From Phormidium ambiguum IAM M-71 (lineage in GTDB: Bacteria > Cyanobacteriota > Cyanobacteriia > Cyanobacteriales > Aerosakkonemataceae), in contig NZ_MRCE01000035.1 of the NCBI RefSeq assembly GCF_001904725.1, positions 1 through 48,697 of the forward strand: DNA of 48,697 nucleotides, read 5' to 3'. This document shows, piece by piece, positions 32,207 to 39,762 of this stretch. The translations under genes and the position numbers were made by a program. Below the pieces are notes generated by a model. That model was given only the letters and a program-made list of their open reading frames with translations. It did no database searches and was not told the origin of the DNA. The stretch's first letter is position 1. Each line of letters begins with the position of its first letter.

Positions 32207-32515
32207 GTGAATTTAATGATAACCGCATTCATAGTTACTTATCTATTCATTAGCTTTTACTTTGCTAGAAACTGGTTAAAATTTTTTAAATCTTCCTCTA
32301 CACCAACTACAGAAAATTTATTTTTATCCGTAATTATTTTGTTGTTAATCGTAGTATCATGGCCTTTTCTTTTTCCTTTATATCTCATTACTTATGTGCT
32401 TTCTTTTGTTGTTAAAAGACTATTTTCAGTCAAGCCTAAAAATACTTACTGTCAGCAATCAAATCTAGCACTTCCCCTAACCGTTACTAATATTTATGAA
32501 AATGAAAGAGTTTAA
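32207..32515 (+). CDS. Small membrane protein of unknown function
   Basis: 102 residues with two hydrophobic helices (MITAFIVTYLFISFYFA and LFLSVIILLLIVVSWPFLFPLYLITYVLSFVV) separated by a short Ser/Thr-rich loop, and a polar C-terminal tail. The start is probably GTG 32207, because AGGA lies at a proper distance; ATG 32216 is in frame. I do not recognise a family. It lies about 120 bases after the polysaccharide operon and could be read from the same transcript. Confidence 0.6.
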   Translation: MNLMITAFIVTYLFISFYFARNWLKFFKSSSTPTTENLFLSVIILLLIVVSWPFLFPLYLITYVLSFVVKRLFSVKPKNTYCQQSNLALPLTVTNIYENERV

Positions 32516-32620
32516 CACTTAATCTAAATTCTGTGCACCTCTACCAACCTTTCCGTAAAACGTGAAAAAGGTGTTCATATTCTAAACAAAGAAATCCTCC
32601 TCATTACCAAAAAAAATTAG

Positions 32621-32660
32621 GTACGTTGTTGCACTTCAGTGCTAAAGTTCAACAACGTAC
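32621..32660. terminator. 40-nt hairpin (bidirectional terminator or repeat)
   Basis: GTACGTTGTTG (32621-32631) pairs perfectly with CAACAACGTAC (32650-32660), and pairing continues inward after one mismatch (ACTT/AAGT). The plus strand continues TTATTATTTT and the minus strand CTAATTTTTTT. The element can terminate in both directions and looks like a dispersed cyanobacterial palindromic repeat. Confidence 0.65.
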
Positions 32661-32691
32661 TTATTATTTTAACTAGCAAATCTTTGTAATC

Positions 32692-33432
32692 ATGAACTTT
32701 CTCGGAATTGACCTTGGTTGGAAAACTGGCGCAAGTGGTTTAAGCTGCTTAACTTGGCAAAATAATCAATTACAATTACTAGATTTAGACCGTCGAGAAT
32801 CCATTGCTGATATTCTGTCTTGGGTAGATACTTTCGCACCTGCAACAACCCCAGCAATTATTGCTGTAGATGCGCCAACATTAATTCCCAATGCCACAGG
32901 AATGCGCCTTCCAGATATCATGACTCATAAATTATTTCATCGTTATCACGCTGCTTGTTATCCAGCAAATTTAGGACGACCTTTTGCCCAAAGAACTGTC
33001 GAATTTGGTTTAAGTTTAGAAGCTAAAGGTTTTCTTCACGCAGCAACAATAGAACCACAAAAATTGGGAAGATATCAAATTGAAGTATTTCCCCATCCAG
33101 CAATTGTAAATTTATTTGGATTAGAACGGATTTTGAAATACAAAAAAGGCAAATTAGCAGAAAGACGCAGCGAATTAATTAAACTCCGTGATTTTATTTT
33201 AAATTGCTTACCAACTCTGCAACCAAAACTTAACTTAACTGAGTTACCTGAAATTCCTCTCACAGGTTTAGCAATGAAAAGTGTAGAAGACCAACTTGAT
33301 AGTTTAATTTGTGCTTATGTTGGTGCTTATTGGTGGTATTGGGGAATAGAAAGAAATTTGGTTTTAGGCGATTATTCTACAGGTTATATTGTAATTCCTA
33401 ATTCTTGGCAAAATCCATTAAAAATAACTTAA
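32692..33432 (+). CDS. DUF429 domain-containing protein
   Basis: 246 residues. The family's RNase H-like fold is visible: first strand FLGIDLGWKTGASGLS with the acidic residue, IIAVDAPTLIPN with the second acidic residue, NATGMRLPD, and QIEVFPHPAIVNLFGL, KYKKGKLAERRSEL and the ending SVEDQLDSLICAYVGAYWW with acidic residues. The function of DUF429 proteins is not established; the fold suggests a nuclease-like or nucleotidyl-related enzyme. ATG 32692. It stands alone between the palindromic hairpin and the convergent phosphorylase gene. Confidence 0.85.
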   Translation: MNFLGIDLGWKTGASGLSCLTWQNNQLQLLDLDRRESIADILSWVDTFAPATTPAIIAVDAPTLIPNATGMRLPDIMTHKLFHRYHAACYPANLGRPFAQRTVEFGLSLEAKGFLHAATIEPQKLGRYQIEVFPHPAIVNLFGLERILKYKKGKLAERRSELIKLRDFILNCLPTLQPKLNLTELPEIPLTGLAMKSVEDQLDSLICAYVGAYWWYWGIERNLVLGDYSTGYIVIPNSWQNPLKIT

Positions 33433-33450
33433 ATAGTTCATAAAAATATC

Positions 33451-33512
33451 TTTTTTAACCACAGATGAAACACAGATGTAGGCGTAGCCTTCCCGTAGGG
33501 TACACAGATAAA
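33451..33512. repeat. CACAGAT / GTAGGGTAC dispersed repeat
   Basis: TTTTTTAACC, two CACAGATG units, TAGCCTTCCCGTAGGGTAC and ACAGATAAA. The same composite as at 28301-28346, where it is coding. It lies in the spacer between the DUF429 gene and the phosphorylase stop. Confidence 0.75.
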
Positions 33513-33515
33513 ATT

Positions 33516-33560
33516 TAGCCCCCTCCTCGTTTACGGGGAAGGGGTTGGGGGTGGGGTTTA
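33516..33560. repeat. GC hairpin dispersed repeat, copy C (inverted)
   Basis: Reverse-oriented and diverged copy of the repeat at 9381-9460 and 13249-13328: CCCCCTCCTCGTTTACGGGGAAGGGG followed by TTGGGGGTGGGGTTT. Its end overlaps the stop codon of the phosphorylase gene (33558-33560). Confidence 0.75.
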
Positions 33561-36197
33561 TTGTGCCCAAAGAATTAATCCCATATCATAAGGATTACTG
33601 AGATATTCATGCTTAGGTAAAATCCGCAAAGACATTCCTTGTAAACCACTGGAAGTGTAAGTAATATTGCCCGTGTAAATGCTAATTCCTTCATTATCAG
33701 CACCTTGATAATCCATTTCTGTTGGCATTCCGTTGACAATATCTCCATTAGCATTTAACAAACCAGTGTACAATTCTACTCGCACATGATCGGAACTAAT
33801 TCCTGCTAAATTAATTCTGGCTTTAACATGAATTGTTTGATTAATTTGAATTTGTTCTCCTTCAGGTACATCAATACTTTCAATTTTCATGTTGTACCAA
33901 TTGTCAAACATTTTATATTTCCAATCAGCCAAATCTTTAGCAGGGGCATATTTTTCTGAAGTCATGATAAAGTAGCGATCGCTAGCCGGAAAATAAGCCC
34001 TAGAAGCATATTCTCGTACCATTCTTGCCGTATTAAAATAAGGACAATTAATGCGAATTGCATTTTTCATTTTGCTTACCCAACCGCGAGGCGTACCCTC
34101 AGCATCCCGATTATAAAATAGCGGTACTACCTCTTTTTCAATGCAATCATAAAGTGCATTTGCTTCTACTTCATCTTGATAATTTGGGTCATCATAATCT
34201 TCCCCATGACCAATAGGCCAACCAGTGCGGACATAATCAGCTTCATCCCACCAACCGTCCAAAACACTAAGGTTTAAAAGACCATTCATCGAAGCTTTCA
34301 TTCCACTAGTACCAGAAGCTTCTCTTGGTCTTCTCGGAGTATTTAACCACACATCACAACCCGCAATCATGTGTCGGGCAACATTCAAATCGTAATCAGG
34401 AATAAACACCACATTACGACTCAAATTTTCTTCCCCAATTATATGATTAATTGCCTTAATTAACTCTTTCCCTGGAATATCTTGAGGATGTGCTTTTCCG
34501 GCAATTACAAACTGCAATCTCCGCGACTTATTTGCCAGCATAATTCGCTTGATGCGTTCCATATCTCGCATCCACAAAGTCGCCCGTTTATAAGTAGCAA
34601 ACCGCCGCGCAAACCCAATAGTTAAAACACTTGGATCGAGAACTTCTGCTGCTTGAGAAATTTGGTCTACTGAAGCACCCCTTTCTCGAAATTTTTTGAC
34701 CAATCTTTCTCGTGTAAATACGATTAATTCAGCCCGACAACGTTCATGATATCGCCATAATTCTTCATCAGGTATTGCTGTTACTTTATCCCATAAAGGA
34801 TCGCCACTAGATGCCCTTTCCCAACGCGGGCCTAAATAGCGATCGTACAAACTTTGCATGACTGGAGAAACACAACTACGGGCATGAACGCCATTAGTAA
34901 TTGATGTAATCGGAACTTCTTCTAAGGGTAAACTCGGCCAAAGTGTTTTGAACATTGACCGTGAAACTACCCCGTGTAACTTGGCAACACCATTGACAAA
35001 AGATGCCATTTTAATTGCCAAAATTGCCATACTAAATGGTGCGCTTAAATCCCCAGTATCTTCCCTTCCTAAAGCCAAAAATTCTTCTTTTTGTAAACCA
35101 AATATTTCTGCATAGTAACCCAGGTAATAAACAATTTTATCAGGAGGAAATAAGTCAATTCCTGCCGGGACAGGAGTGTGAGTAGTAAAAATACTACTAG
35201 CAGCAATTACCTGTTTTGCTTGGGCGAAACTTAATCCTTGTTCTTGAATTAAAACCCGGATACGTTCTAAAGATAAAAAGGCCGAGTGACCTTCATTCAT
35301 GTGGAAAGCTGTTGGGTTTAAACCCAAAGCTGTTAAAGCACGAATTCCACCAATTCCTAACATCATTTCTTGGTGAATCCGCATATCAATATCACCGCCA
35401 TATAATCGATCGGTAATATCATGGTCATATTTACTGGGGTTAGCATCAATATTAGTATCCAGCAAATACAACGGCACAGTTCCTATTTGTACCCGCCAAA
35501 TTCGTGCATAAACTTTTCGACCTGGATAATCAACTTCAATGCGAATTTCCGAACCATCTGGATGACGTTCCAGATGCAAAGGCATATTGTAAAAATCATT
35601 AATCGGGTAATGTTCCGTTTGCCAACCATCAGCATTCAGAAATTGGCTAAAATAACCTTCTTGATAAAGTAATCCAACTCCAACTAAAGGTAGTCCTATA
35701 TCACTAGCAGATTTTAAATGATCTCCAGCTAAAACGCCTAAACCACCAGAATAAATAGGCAAACAATCTGTTAACCCAAATTCCATAGAAAAGTAGGCAT
35801 AGCACTCAGTTTGGTTAGTAGATAATGATTGGTACGAATGAGGTAAACCTTCGGAATCTTCGCCAATACTTGGTATTTTGCCACTGGCGCTTAATATGCG
35901 GTTTTTGTGATACCAAGTTAATCGATGGTGATAATCTTCTAATTGTTGAGCCGCCCTTTCCATTTGGGCAATAAAACCTTCATCTTCGGCTATTTCCTGC
36001 AATCTACTTTGGGAAATTGTCCCTAGCATCAGAACTGGGTTGTGGCGGCTAGATTCCCACAAATCGCGGTCTAAACGACGAAATAAATCTTTGGTATCGA
36101 CGTTCCAATCCCAGTGCAGATTATAAGCTAACTGCCGCAAGGGTTCTAAGCGTTGCGGTAAGGAAGGGGTAACGTTAAATGTTCTAATTGGCTGCAT
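33558..36197 (-). CDS. glgP: Alpha-glucan (glycogen) phosphorylase, DUF3417 type
   Basis: 879 residues of the subclass of alpha-glucan phosphorylases that begin with a DUF3417 domain (LRQLAYNLHWDWNVDTKDLF, residues 1-110). It releases glucose-1-phosphate from glycogen with PLP as cofactor. Catalytic-domain landmarks are AYFSMEFGLTDCLPIYSGGLGVLAGDHLKSASDIG, FHMNEGHSAFLSLE, TTHTPVPAG, ITNGVHA, IGFARRFATYKRA and NTPRRPREASGTSGMKASMNG, the last holding the PLP lysine near residue 630. The C-terminal tail is beta-rich. The catalytic class is certain; glycogen versus maltodextrin preference cannot be told. The gene is monocistronic, and a repeat abuts its stop. Confidence 0.94.
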   Translation of the reverse strand: MQPIRTFNVTPSLPQRLEPLRQLAYNLHWDWNVDTKDLFRRLDRDLWESSRHNPVLMLGTISQSRLQEIAEDEGFIAQMERAAQQLEDYHHRLTWYHKNRILSASGKIPSIGEDSEGLPHSYQSLSTNQTECYAYFSMEFGLTDCLPIYSGGLGVLAGDHLKSASDIGLPLVGVGLLYQEGYFSQFLNADGWQTEHYPINDFYNMPLHLERHPDGSEIRIEVDYPGRKVYARIWRVQIGTVPLYLLDTNIDANPSKYDHDITDRLYGGDIDMRIHQEMMLGIGGIRALTALGLNPTAFHMNEGHSAFLSLERIRVLIQEQGLSFAQAKQVIAASSIFTTHTPVPAGIDLFPPDKIVYYLGYYAEIFGLQKEEFLALGREDTGDLSAPFSMAILAIKMASFVNGVAKLHGVVSRSMFKTLWPSLPLEEVPITSITNGVHARSCVSPVMQSLYDRYLGPRWERASSGDPLWDKVTAIPDEELWRYHERCRAELIVFTRERLVKKFRERGASVDQISQAAEVLDPSVLTIGFARRFATYKRATLWMRDMERIKRIMLANKSRRLQFVIAGKAHPQDIPGKELIKAINHIIGEENLSRNVVFIPDYDLNVARHMIAGCDVWLNTPRRPREASGTSGMKASMNGLLNLSVLDGWWDEADYVRTGWPIGHGEDYDDPNYQDEVEANALYDCIEKEVVPLFYNRDAEGTPRGWVSKMKNAIRINCPYFNTARMVREYASRAYFPASDRYFIMTSEKYAPAKDLADWKYKMFDNWYNMKIESIDVPEGEQIQINQTIHVKARINLAGISSDHVRVELYTGLLNANGDIVNGMPTEMDYQGADNEGISIYTGNITYTSSGLQGMSLRILPKHEYLSNPYDMGLILWAQ

Positions 36198-36648
36198 TTT
36201 GAGCAGAACCTCTTAAGTCTCATTAAGGTTATTTTTACCTCAGTTCTGCCTCAAGTCACGATATCTTAACAGTTTCTTGGGAGTATACTTTAAACCTTCT
36301 AATTTATCTTAAAAATCTTTCTGAGGTATGGCGAAAAATGTAAAGTTTTTCCGGCAAAAATCATCTGAATGTTAAATTTTTTCAAAAATTACAAACAATT
36401 TACAATTTTTGTAAAAATCCAGATGCGTTTTGGTTAATTTGTGCATGAGTAATAAATTTCAATTTGGGCATTAAAAAAAGAAATTATTGACCGGAAATGC
36501 AAAATTTATTTTTGAAGTTTATTTTAGGCAATACAGAGTTTTGTGAAACTTATTTGAACATAGTTACATGACTCTAGGCATTGGTATTTTTCCCATTCCA
36601 TAATGGAATTATCACAAACCATTACCATCTTTTTCAAGGTAGATTGTT
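36198..36648. other. Divergent spacer between glgP and the secreted-protein cluster
   Basis: 451 bases, AT-rich, with no open frame of coding character. Promoters for glgP (leftward) and the 36649 gene (rightward) are expected. I see several TTTTT and ATTTTT tracts and TTAGGCAATACAG-like sequence but no pair of boxes I trust, and no structured RNA. Confidence 0.5.
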
Positions 36649-37350
36649 ATGTTAAATAGATTATTTCCTAGTTTAGCGATCGCTACAGTTATTGCACTAC
36701 CAATTATTGCTTTAACACCCCAAAACAGCAAAGCACAACTATTTCAAATTAATTTACCTGGTGGCTCTTCTAACAATCAACGCTCAAACGATTCTGGTGG
36801 CAGACTAGACCATAAAACCTTACTAATACAAGCAGGATTACAGCCCGTTGAATGCGTTGCTGGAGCTAACATTGTGATGATTTATATGCCTAGAGGTGGA
36901 AGAGCTTGCGCCTATCCAACCGCAGCTTTTCCAGCTGGAGCTTATAGAATGAACCCTAGCGATTACAGCATTAATCCTATTGGCGGTCAAGCCAATCAAC
37001 AACAAGTTTATGCACCACCACCTCAACAAGTTTATGCGCCACAACCGCAACCAGTTTACGCACCACCACCTCAACAAGTTTACTCTCCTGCTCCAGTTTA
37101 TCCTCCAGTCCAACAGCCAATTTACCCAACTCAAGTGCAAACAGTGATGGTGACTTACAACCCAAGTCAACCAGTACCTCCACCAGCTTATGCCAGGATT
37201 AATGCAGCTTTAGCTAGTCAAGGTTTACAACCAGCGGCTTGTGGTGCTGGTGTAGTAGTTTTTAATGTCAACAATACTTACACCGCTTGTGCTTATCCCA
37301 CCGCTAACTTCCCGGCGGGAAATTATCGTTTGGATATTCCCGGTTTGTAG
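36649..37350 (+). CDS. Secreted protein with two copies of an unnamed Cys module
   Basis: 233 residues. Signal peptide LFPSLAIATVIALPIIALTPQNSKAQ. Two copies of one module follow: residues about 53-105 (LLIQAGLQPVECVAGANIVMIYMPRGGRACAYPTAAFPAGAYRMNP) and about 180-233 (ALASQGLQPAACGAGVVVFNV...TACAYPTANFPAGNYRLDI). Each has the pattern GLQPxxC...CAYPTxxFPAGxYR, so each could hold one disulfide. The linker between them is a Pro/Gln/Tyr-rich repeat of QQVYAPPP units. I do not recognise the module. A third relative is in the gene at 37845. Likely extracellular or periplasmic; the role is unknown. Confidence 0.78.
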   Translation: MLNRLFPSLAIATVIALPIIALTPQNSKAQLFQINLPGGSSNNQRSNDSGGRLDHKTLLIQAGLQPVECVAGANIVMIYMPRGGRACAYPTAAFPAGAYRMNPSDYSINPIGGQANQQQVYAPPPQQVYAPQPQPVYAPPPQQVYSPAPVYPPVQQPIYPTQVQTVMVTYNPSQPVPPPAYARINAALASQGLQPAACGAGVVVFNVNNTYTACAYPTANFPAGNYRLDIPGL

Positions 37351-37433
37351 TTTTTTACTTCTCAAATTAGTTGACTAAAATATCTGTTCACCCATAAGCT
37401 GAGGGCGGGTAATTTATCTAAACGCACTTAGCT

Positions 37434-37835
37434 ATGGGTAACGGATTGAATTTGGTAAAGGCAACTGTCAATGATTTTTCCAGGTTGGATTTTAGGAGTA
37501 ATTTTGGTAAGTTATCGCAGTTTGGGTTAGTTACTTTCCTCAATTTTACAGTTGGGTTTTGGGGAATTACTGCCCCAGCATTTAGCCAAACTTACAATCA
37601 AGAAAATCAACCAACTATTACCCCTATTCAACCTTCGATTATTCCGATTAAACCAACTATTACTCCTGTTGACTTACCAAAAAATCAACAGGTTCAACCT
37701 CAAATTAATCAACCTCCAGTTTCTCCGCTTCCACCTGCTTTATCAGATACTAAAAAACCAAATGATGAGTTACCAATTTTAATTTATCGCTGTTCCAATC
37801 CTGTTACTTGTCAATTACCCCTGATTTCTATCTAA
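37434..37835 (+). CDS. Small secreted proline-rich protein
   Basis: 133 residues. A long N terminus with a hydrophobic stretch (FGLVTFLNFTVGFWGITAPAFSQ) looks like a signal peptide with cleavage after AFS. The rest is a Pro/Ile/Gln-rich repeat (PTITPIQPSIIPIKPTITPVDL) and a short ending with two cysteines (YRCSNPVTCQLPL) that faintly resembles the Cys part of the modules in its neighbours. The PTITPI motif is also found in the next gene. It is 83 bases after the previous gene and nine bases before the next. The function is unknown. Confidence 0.6.
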   Translation: MGNGLNLVKATVNDFSRLDFRSNFGKLSQFGLVTFLNFTVGFWGITAPAFSQTYNQENQPTITPIQPSIIPIKPTITPVDLPKNQQVQPQINQPPVSPLPPALSDTKKPNDELPILIYRCSNPVTCQLPLISI

Positions 37836-37844
37836 ATAAAAATT

Positions 37845-38624
37845 ATGAGTAGGCCAAATAATTTTGTCAGAAAACGCTCTGCGATCGCATTAAGCTTACT
37901 ATTAAATACTGGAGCTTTAATTTTCGGAATTTCTGCTCCCTTATTAGCGCAAGCACCTTATTATCCCCCACCAACAATTACTCCCATTCCTCCCGGAGTA
38001 CCCGGACAACCAACAATTACTCCCATTCCTCCAGGTACACCGAATCAACCACCTTTTTACCCAGCACCATCTCCAGGTATTCCTCAAATTAATATTCAGC
38101 CACAAGTTGTCAATCTCTCTATTAATGAGTTAGTTACTCAATGGGGTTTGACTCCGGTTAACTGTCGTCCGGGAGTCGCATCGATTCGCCAAGATCAAAA
38201 AACTGTTTGTGTAAATCCTACGCCGCAGTTACCCCCTGGAGATTATACTTACAATCCAGCGACTAATCAGATTAGTGCGATCGCCACAACCCGCCCTTTC
38301 ACTTTCGTCAACTCACTACAATATAGTCACTGCGTACAAGACATCTTAAGGTTCTATCAAAATAAGGAACAATTACTACAACAAGGAAGACAAAGCGATT
38401 GTTTAGCTGATAAATTCCAAGCAAATATGCAAACAGGAATTTCTCGCCAACAAGCTAGAGAAATGATAGAAGCTGCTGATGTCTACGCTACAGCATTAGT
38501 TAAACCAAAACTTTTCCCCCCCAGAGGTTTACGCGAACAAGTAGCACAACAATTTGGCTTCATCTACGAACTTGATGTCAACGACCCAGTAATTCGCCAA
38601 ATGGCAACTCAAGGAAACTTTTGA
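37845..38624 (+). CDS. Secreted proline-rich protein with Cys module and helical C terminus
   Basis: 259 residues. A signal peptide (SAIALSLLLNTGALIFGISAPLLAQA) is followed by two PTITPIPPG repeats and a Pro-rich linker. Residues about 95-140 are one copy of the unnamed module: LVTQWGLTPVNCRPGVASI...TVCVNPTPQLPPGDYTYNP, matching GLxPxxC...CxxPTxxxPxGxY of the 36649 gene. The remaining 110 residues are predicted helical (CVQDILRFYQNKEQLLQQGRQSDCLADKF, ISRQQAREMIEAADVYA), with two more cysteines. The PTITPI repeats link it to the preceding gene. A heptamer repeat starts two bases after the stop. The function is unknown. Confidence 0.75.
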   Translation: MSRPNNFVRKRSAIALSLLLNTGALIFGISAPLLAQAPYYPPPTITPIPPGVPGQPTITPIPPGTPNQPPFYPAPSPGIPQINIQPQVVNLSINELVTQWGLTPVNCRPGVASIRQDQKTVCVNPTPQLPPGDYTYNPATNQISAIATTRPFTFVNSLQYSHCVQDILRFYQNKEQLLQQGRQSDCLADKFQANMQTGISRQQAREMIEAADVYATALVKPKLFPPRGLREQVAQQFGFIYELDVNDPVIRQMATQGNF

Positions 38625-38680
38625 AGGCAGAAGGAAAGAAAGGCAGAAGGCAGAAGGCAGAAGGAAAGAAAGGCAGAAGT
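38625..38680. repeat. GGCAGAA heptamer array
   Basis: Units GGCAGAA with variants GGAAAGAAA, the same mix as the left-edge array in the opposite orientation. It begins directly after the stop codon at 38624. It is followed by a C-rich stretch (CCCCTGC units, 38695-38741). Confidence 0.85.
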
Positions 38681-38752
38681 GAAAAATTCTCCTTGTCCCC
38701 CCTGCTCCCCTGCCCCCCTGCTTCCCTGCCCCCATCTCCCAAAAAAAACTTA

Positions 38753-38775
38753 GACCACCCTTTATCAGGGTGGTC
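38753..38775 (-). terminator. Rho-independent terminator of ssrA
   Basis: On the minus strand, a perfect 9-bp stem GACCACCCT / AGGGTGGTC with a 5-nt loop is followed by TAAGTTTTTTTT. It lies 34 bases beyond the tmRNA 3' end, as expected for a terminator before 3' processing. Confidence 0.85.
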
Positions 38776-38808
38776 ATATAGCTTCGGTATAGAGCTTTCG
38801 GTATAAAA

Positions 38809-39198
38809 TGGAGCTGAGCCGAATCGAACGGCTGTCCAAACCGGGTATTTACCTCCCGCTCCTTCACAGGTTTAGCCTATTTGATCCTCAAGGCGGGAAT
38901 CGTCCATTATCCCGGACGATAGGATTCTCTGGTGAGTTCTTTGCTAGCAAATCTACCAGAGACAACTTACTAGCGCATCCGTTGGGGTTGTTTCTGTATT
39001 CCTTAACGGAGTCGGTTTACAGATGCTCGTAACCTGTTTTAGAGATTATTAAGCAACAGCAACTGTTGCGCGAGCAAAAGGAACGATGTTATTTTTCGCC
39101 TTTACTTTTTTTTGAGCCCGGTATTTGCGAGAGAAGACTCACTCTCGACCTGTATCACGAGACAGTGTTCGCCGACCTGTCGAAACCATTACAGCCCC
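38809..39198 (-). ncRNA. ssrA: Transfer-messenger RNA (tmRNA), one-piece
   Basis: 390 nt on the minus strand. The 5' end GGGGCTG (39192-39198) pairs with 3' CAGCTCC (38810-38816) to form the acceptor stem with discriminator A at 38809; CCA is not encoded. The 5' block GTAATGGTTTCGACAGG and the 3' T-arm GTTCGATTCGGCT are standard. The tag frame (39049-39099) reads GCG AAA AAT AAC and so on, giving AKNNIVPFARATVAVA and then two stops (TAA TAA). tmRNA frees stalled ribosomes and tags the incomplete protein for proteolysis. The tag begins like other cyanobacterial tags (A-NNIV-FAR) but ends VAVA instead of the common VAA or LAA. Confidence 0.97.
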
Positions 39199-39214
39199 AT
39201 ATCTCACACTTCCT

Positions 39215-39220
39215 ATTATA
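39215..39220 (-). promoter_or_regulatory. ssrA -10 box
   Basis: TATAAT on the minus strand, 16 bases before the mature 5' end. A TTTACA at 39241-39246 is the only -35-like sequence; its 20-base spacing is long. The precursor would be trimmed by RNase P. Confidence 0.55.
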
Positions 39221-39374
39221 GTGCTTCTCTCAGTGCTGTGTGTAAAAAATTTATGAAGATTTTCTGATGAATCTAGTAAAGTTAGGGAGCGCCTTTTGTC
39301 ATCTAAGTATTAACCGAAAGTTGTTTTGGGGCCGATCGCACACTTTTCTGTATAACTACTTAAAAAAGTGACCT

Positions 39375-39587
39375 TTAGCGCATTTGCCGAGATATCATTT
39401 TTTCCAAATCAGCTTGAGTTTGATGTAAAAGTTGCTCTCGGCTATCGGCAGCTTGAGTTAGAGTTGGCACTAAGTTGCGTGCTTGTAAAGCCATGTGAAG
39501 CTGGAGATGAGCTACGTACTCGCTAAAATCTTCACGATCTGCATTGTGGTGGGATTGGAGTGATTGCAAGTTCAAAGTGTTCTCCAT
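39375..39587 (-). CDS. Small hypothetical protein
   Basis: 70 residues, predicted largely helical: LNLQSLQSHHNADREDFSEYVAHLQLHMALQARNLVPTLTQAADSREQLLHQTQADLEKMIS. Rich in Gln, His and Leu with no cysteine; possible coiled coil. It resembles short conserved cyanobacterial proteins but I do not recognise a family. ATG 39587. It lies alone between ssrA and the Eis-like gene, reading toward ssrA. The coding call rests on codon pattern and length, so it is uncertain. Confidence 0.5.
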   Translation of the reverse strand: MENTLNLQSLQSHHNADREDFSEYVAHLQLHMALQARNLVPTLTQAADSREQLLHQTQADLEKMISRQMR

Positions 39588-39762
39588 ACTTTAATCTCAG
39601 CTTTCTCGGTGTTGTTTATCAACTTGAATGAAGGTATCACGACAGCTTTACCATCAGTAACTTCTGTAATGAACTTTAACGTTTTTCTCGCTTAATTGTT
39701 GAGAAGCATAAAATTTGCCCTGTGAATCTTTAAATTTCTTAGCATTTTATCGGACGAAATTT

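Noticed and set aside
36838-37183. Open frames on the minus strand, rich in Trp/Arg/Leu and in Val/Glu repeats
   Set aside because: They are mirror readings of the Pro/Gln/Tyr repeat of the secreted protein on the plus strand.
38529-38867. Minus-strand frame of 112 codons
   Set aside because: It crosses the heptamer array, the C-rich tract, the terminator and the tmRNA 3' end; repeat-derived, not a gene.
38809-38880. tRNA-like T-arm and acceptor sequence
   Set aside because: It pairs with GGGGCTG 380 bases away and belongs to the tmRNA; no separate anticodon arm exists.
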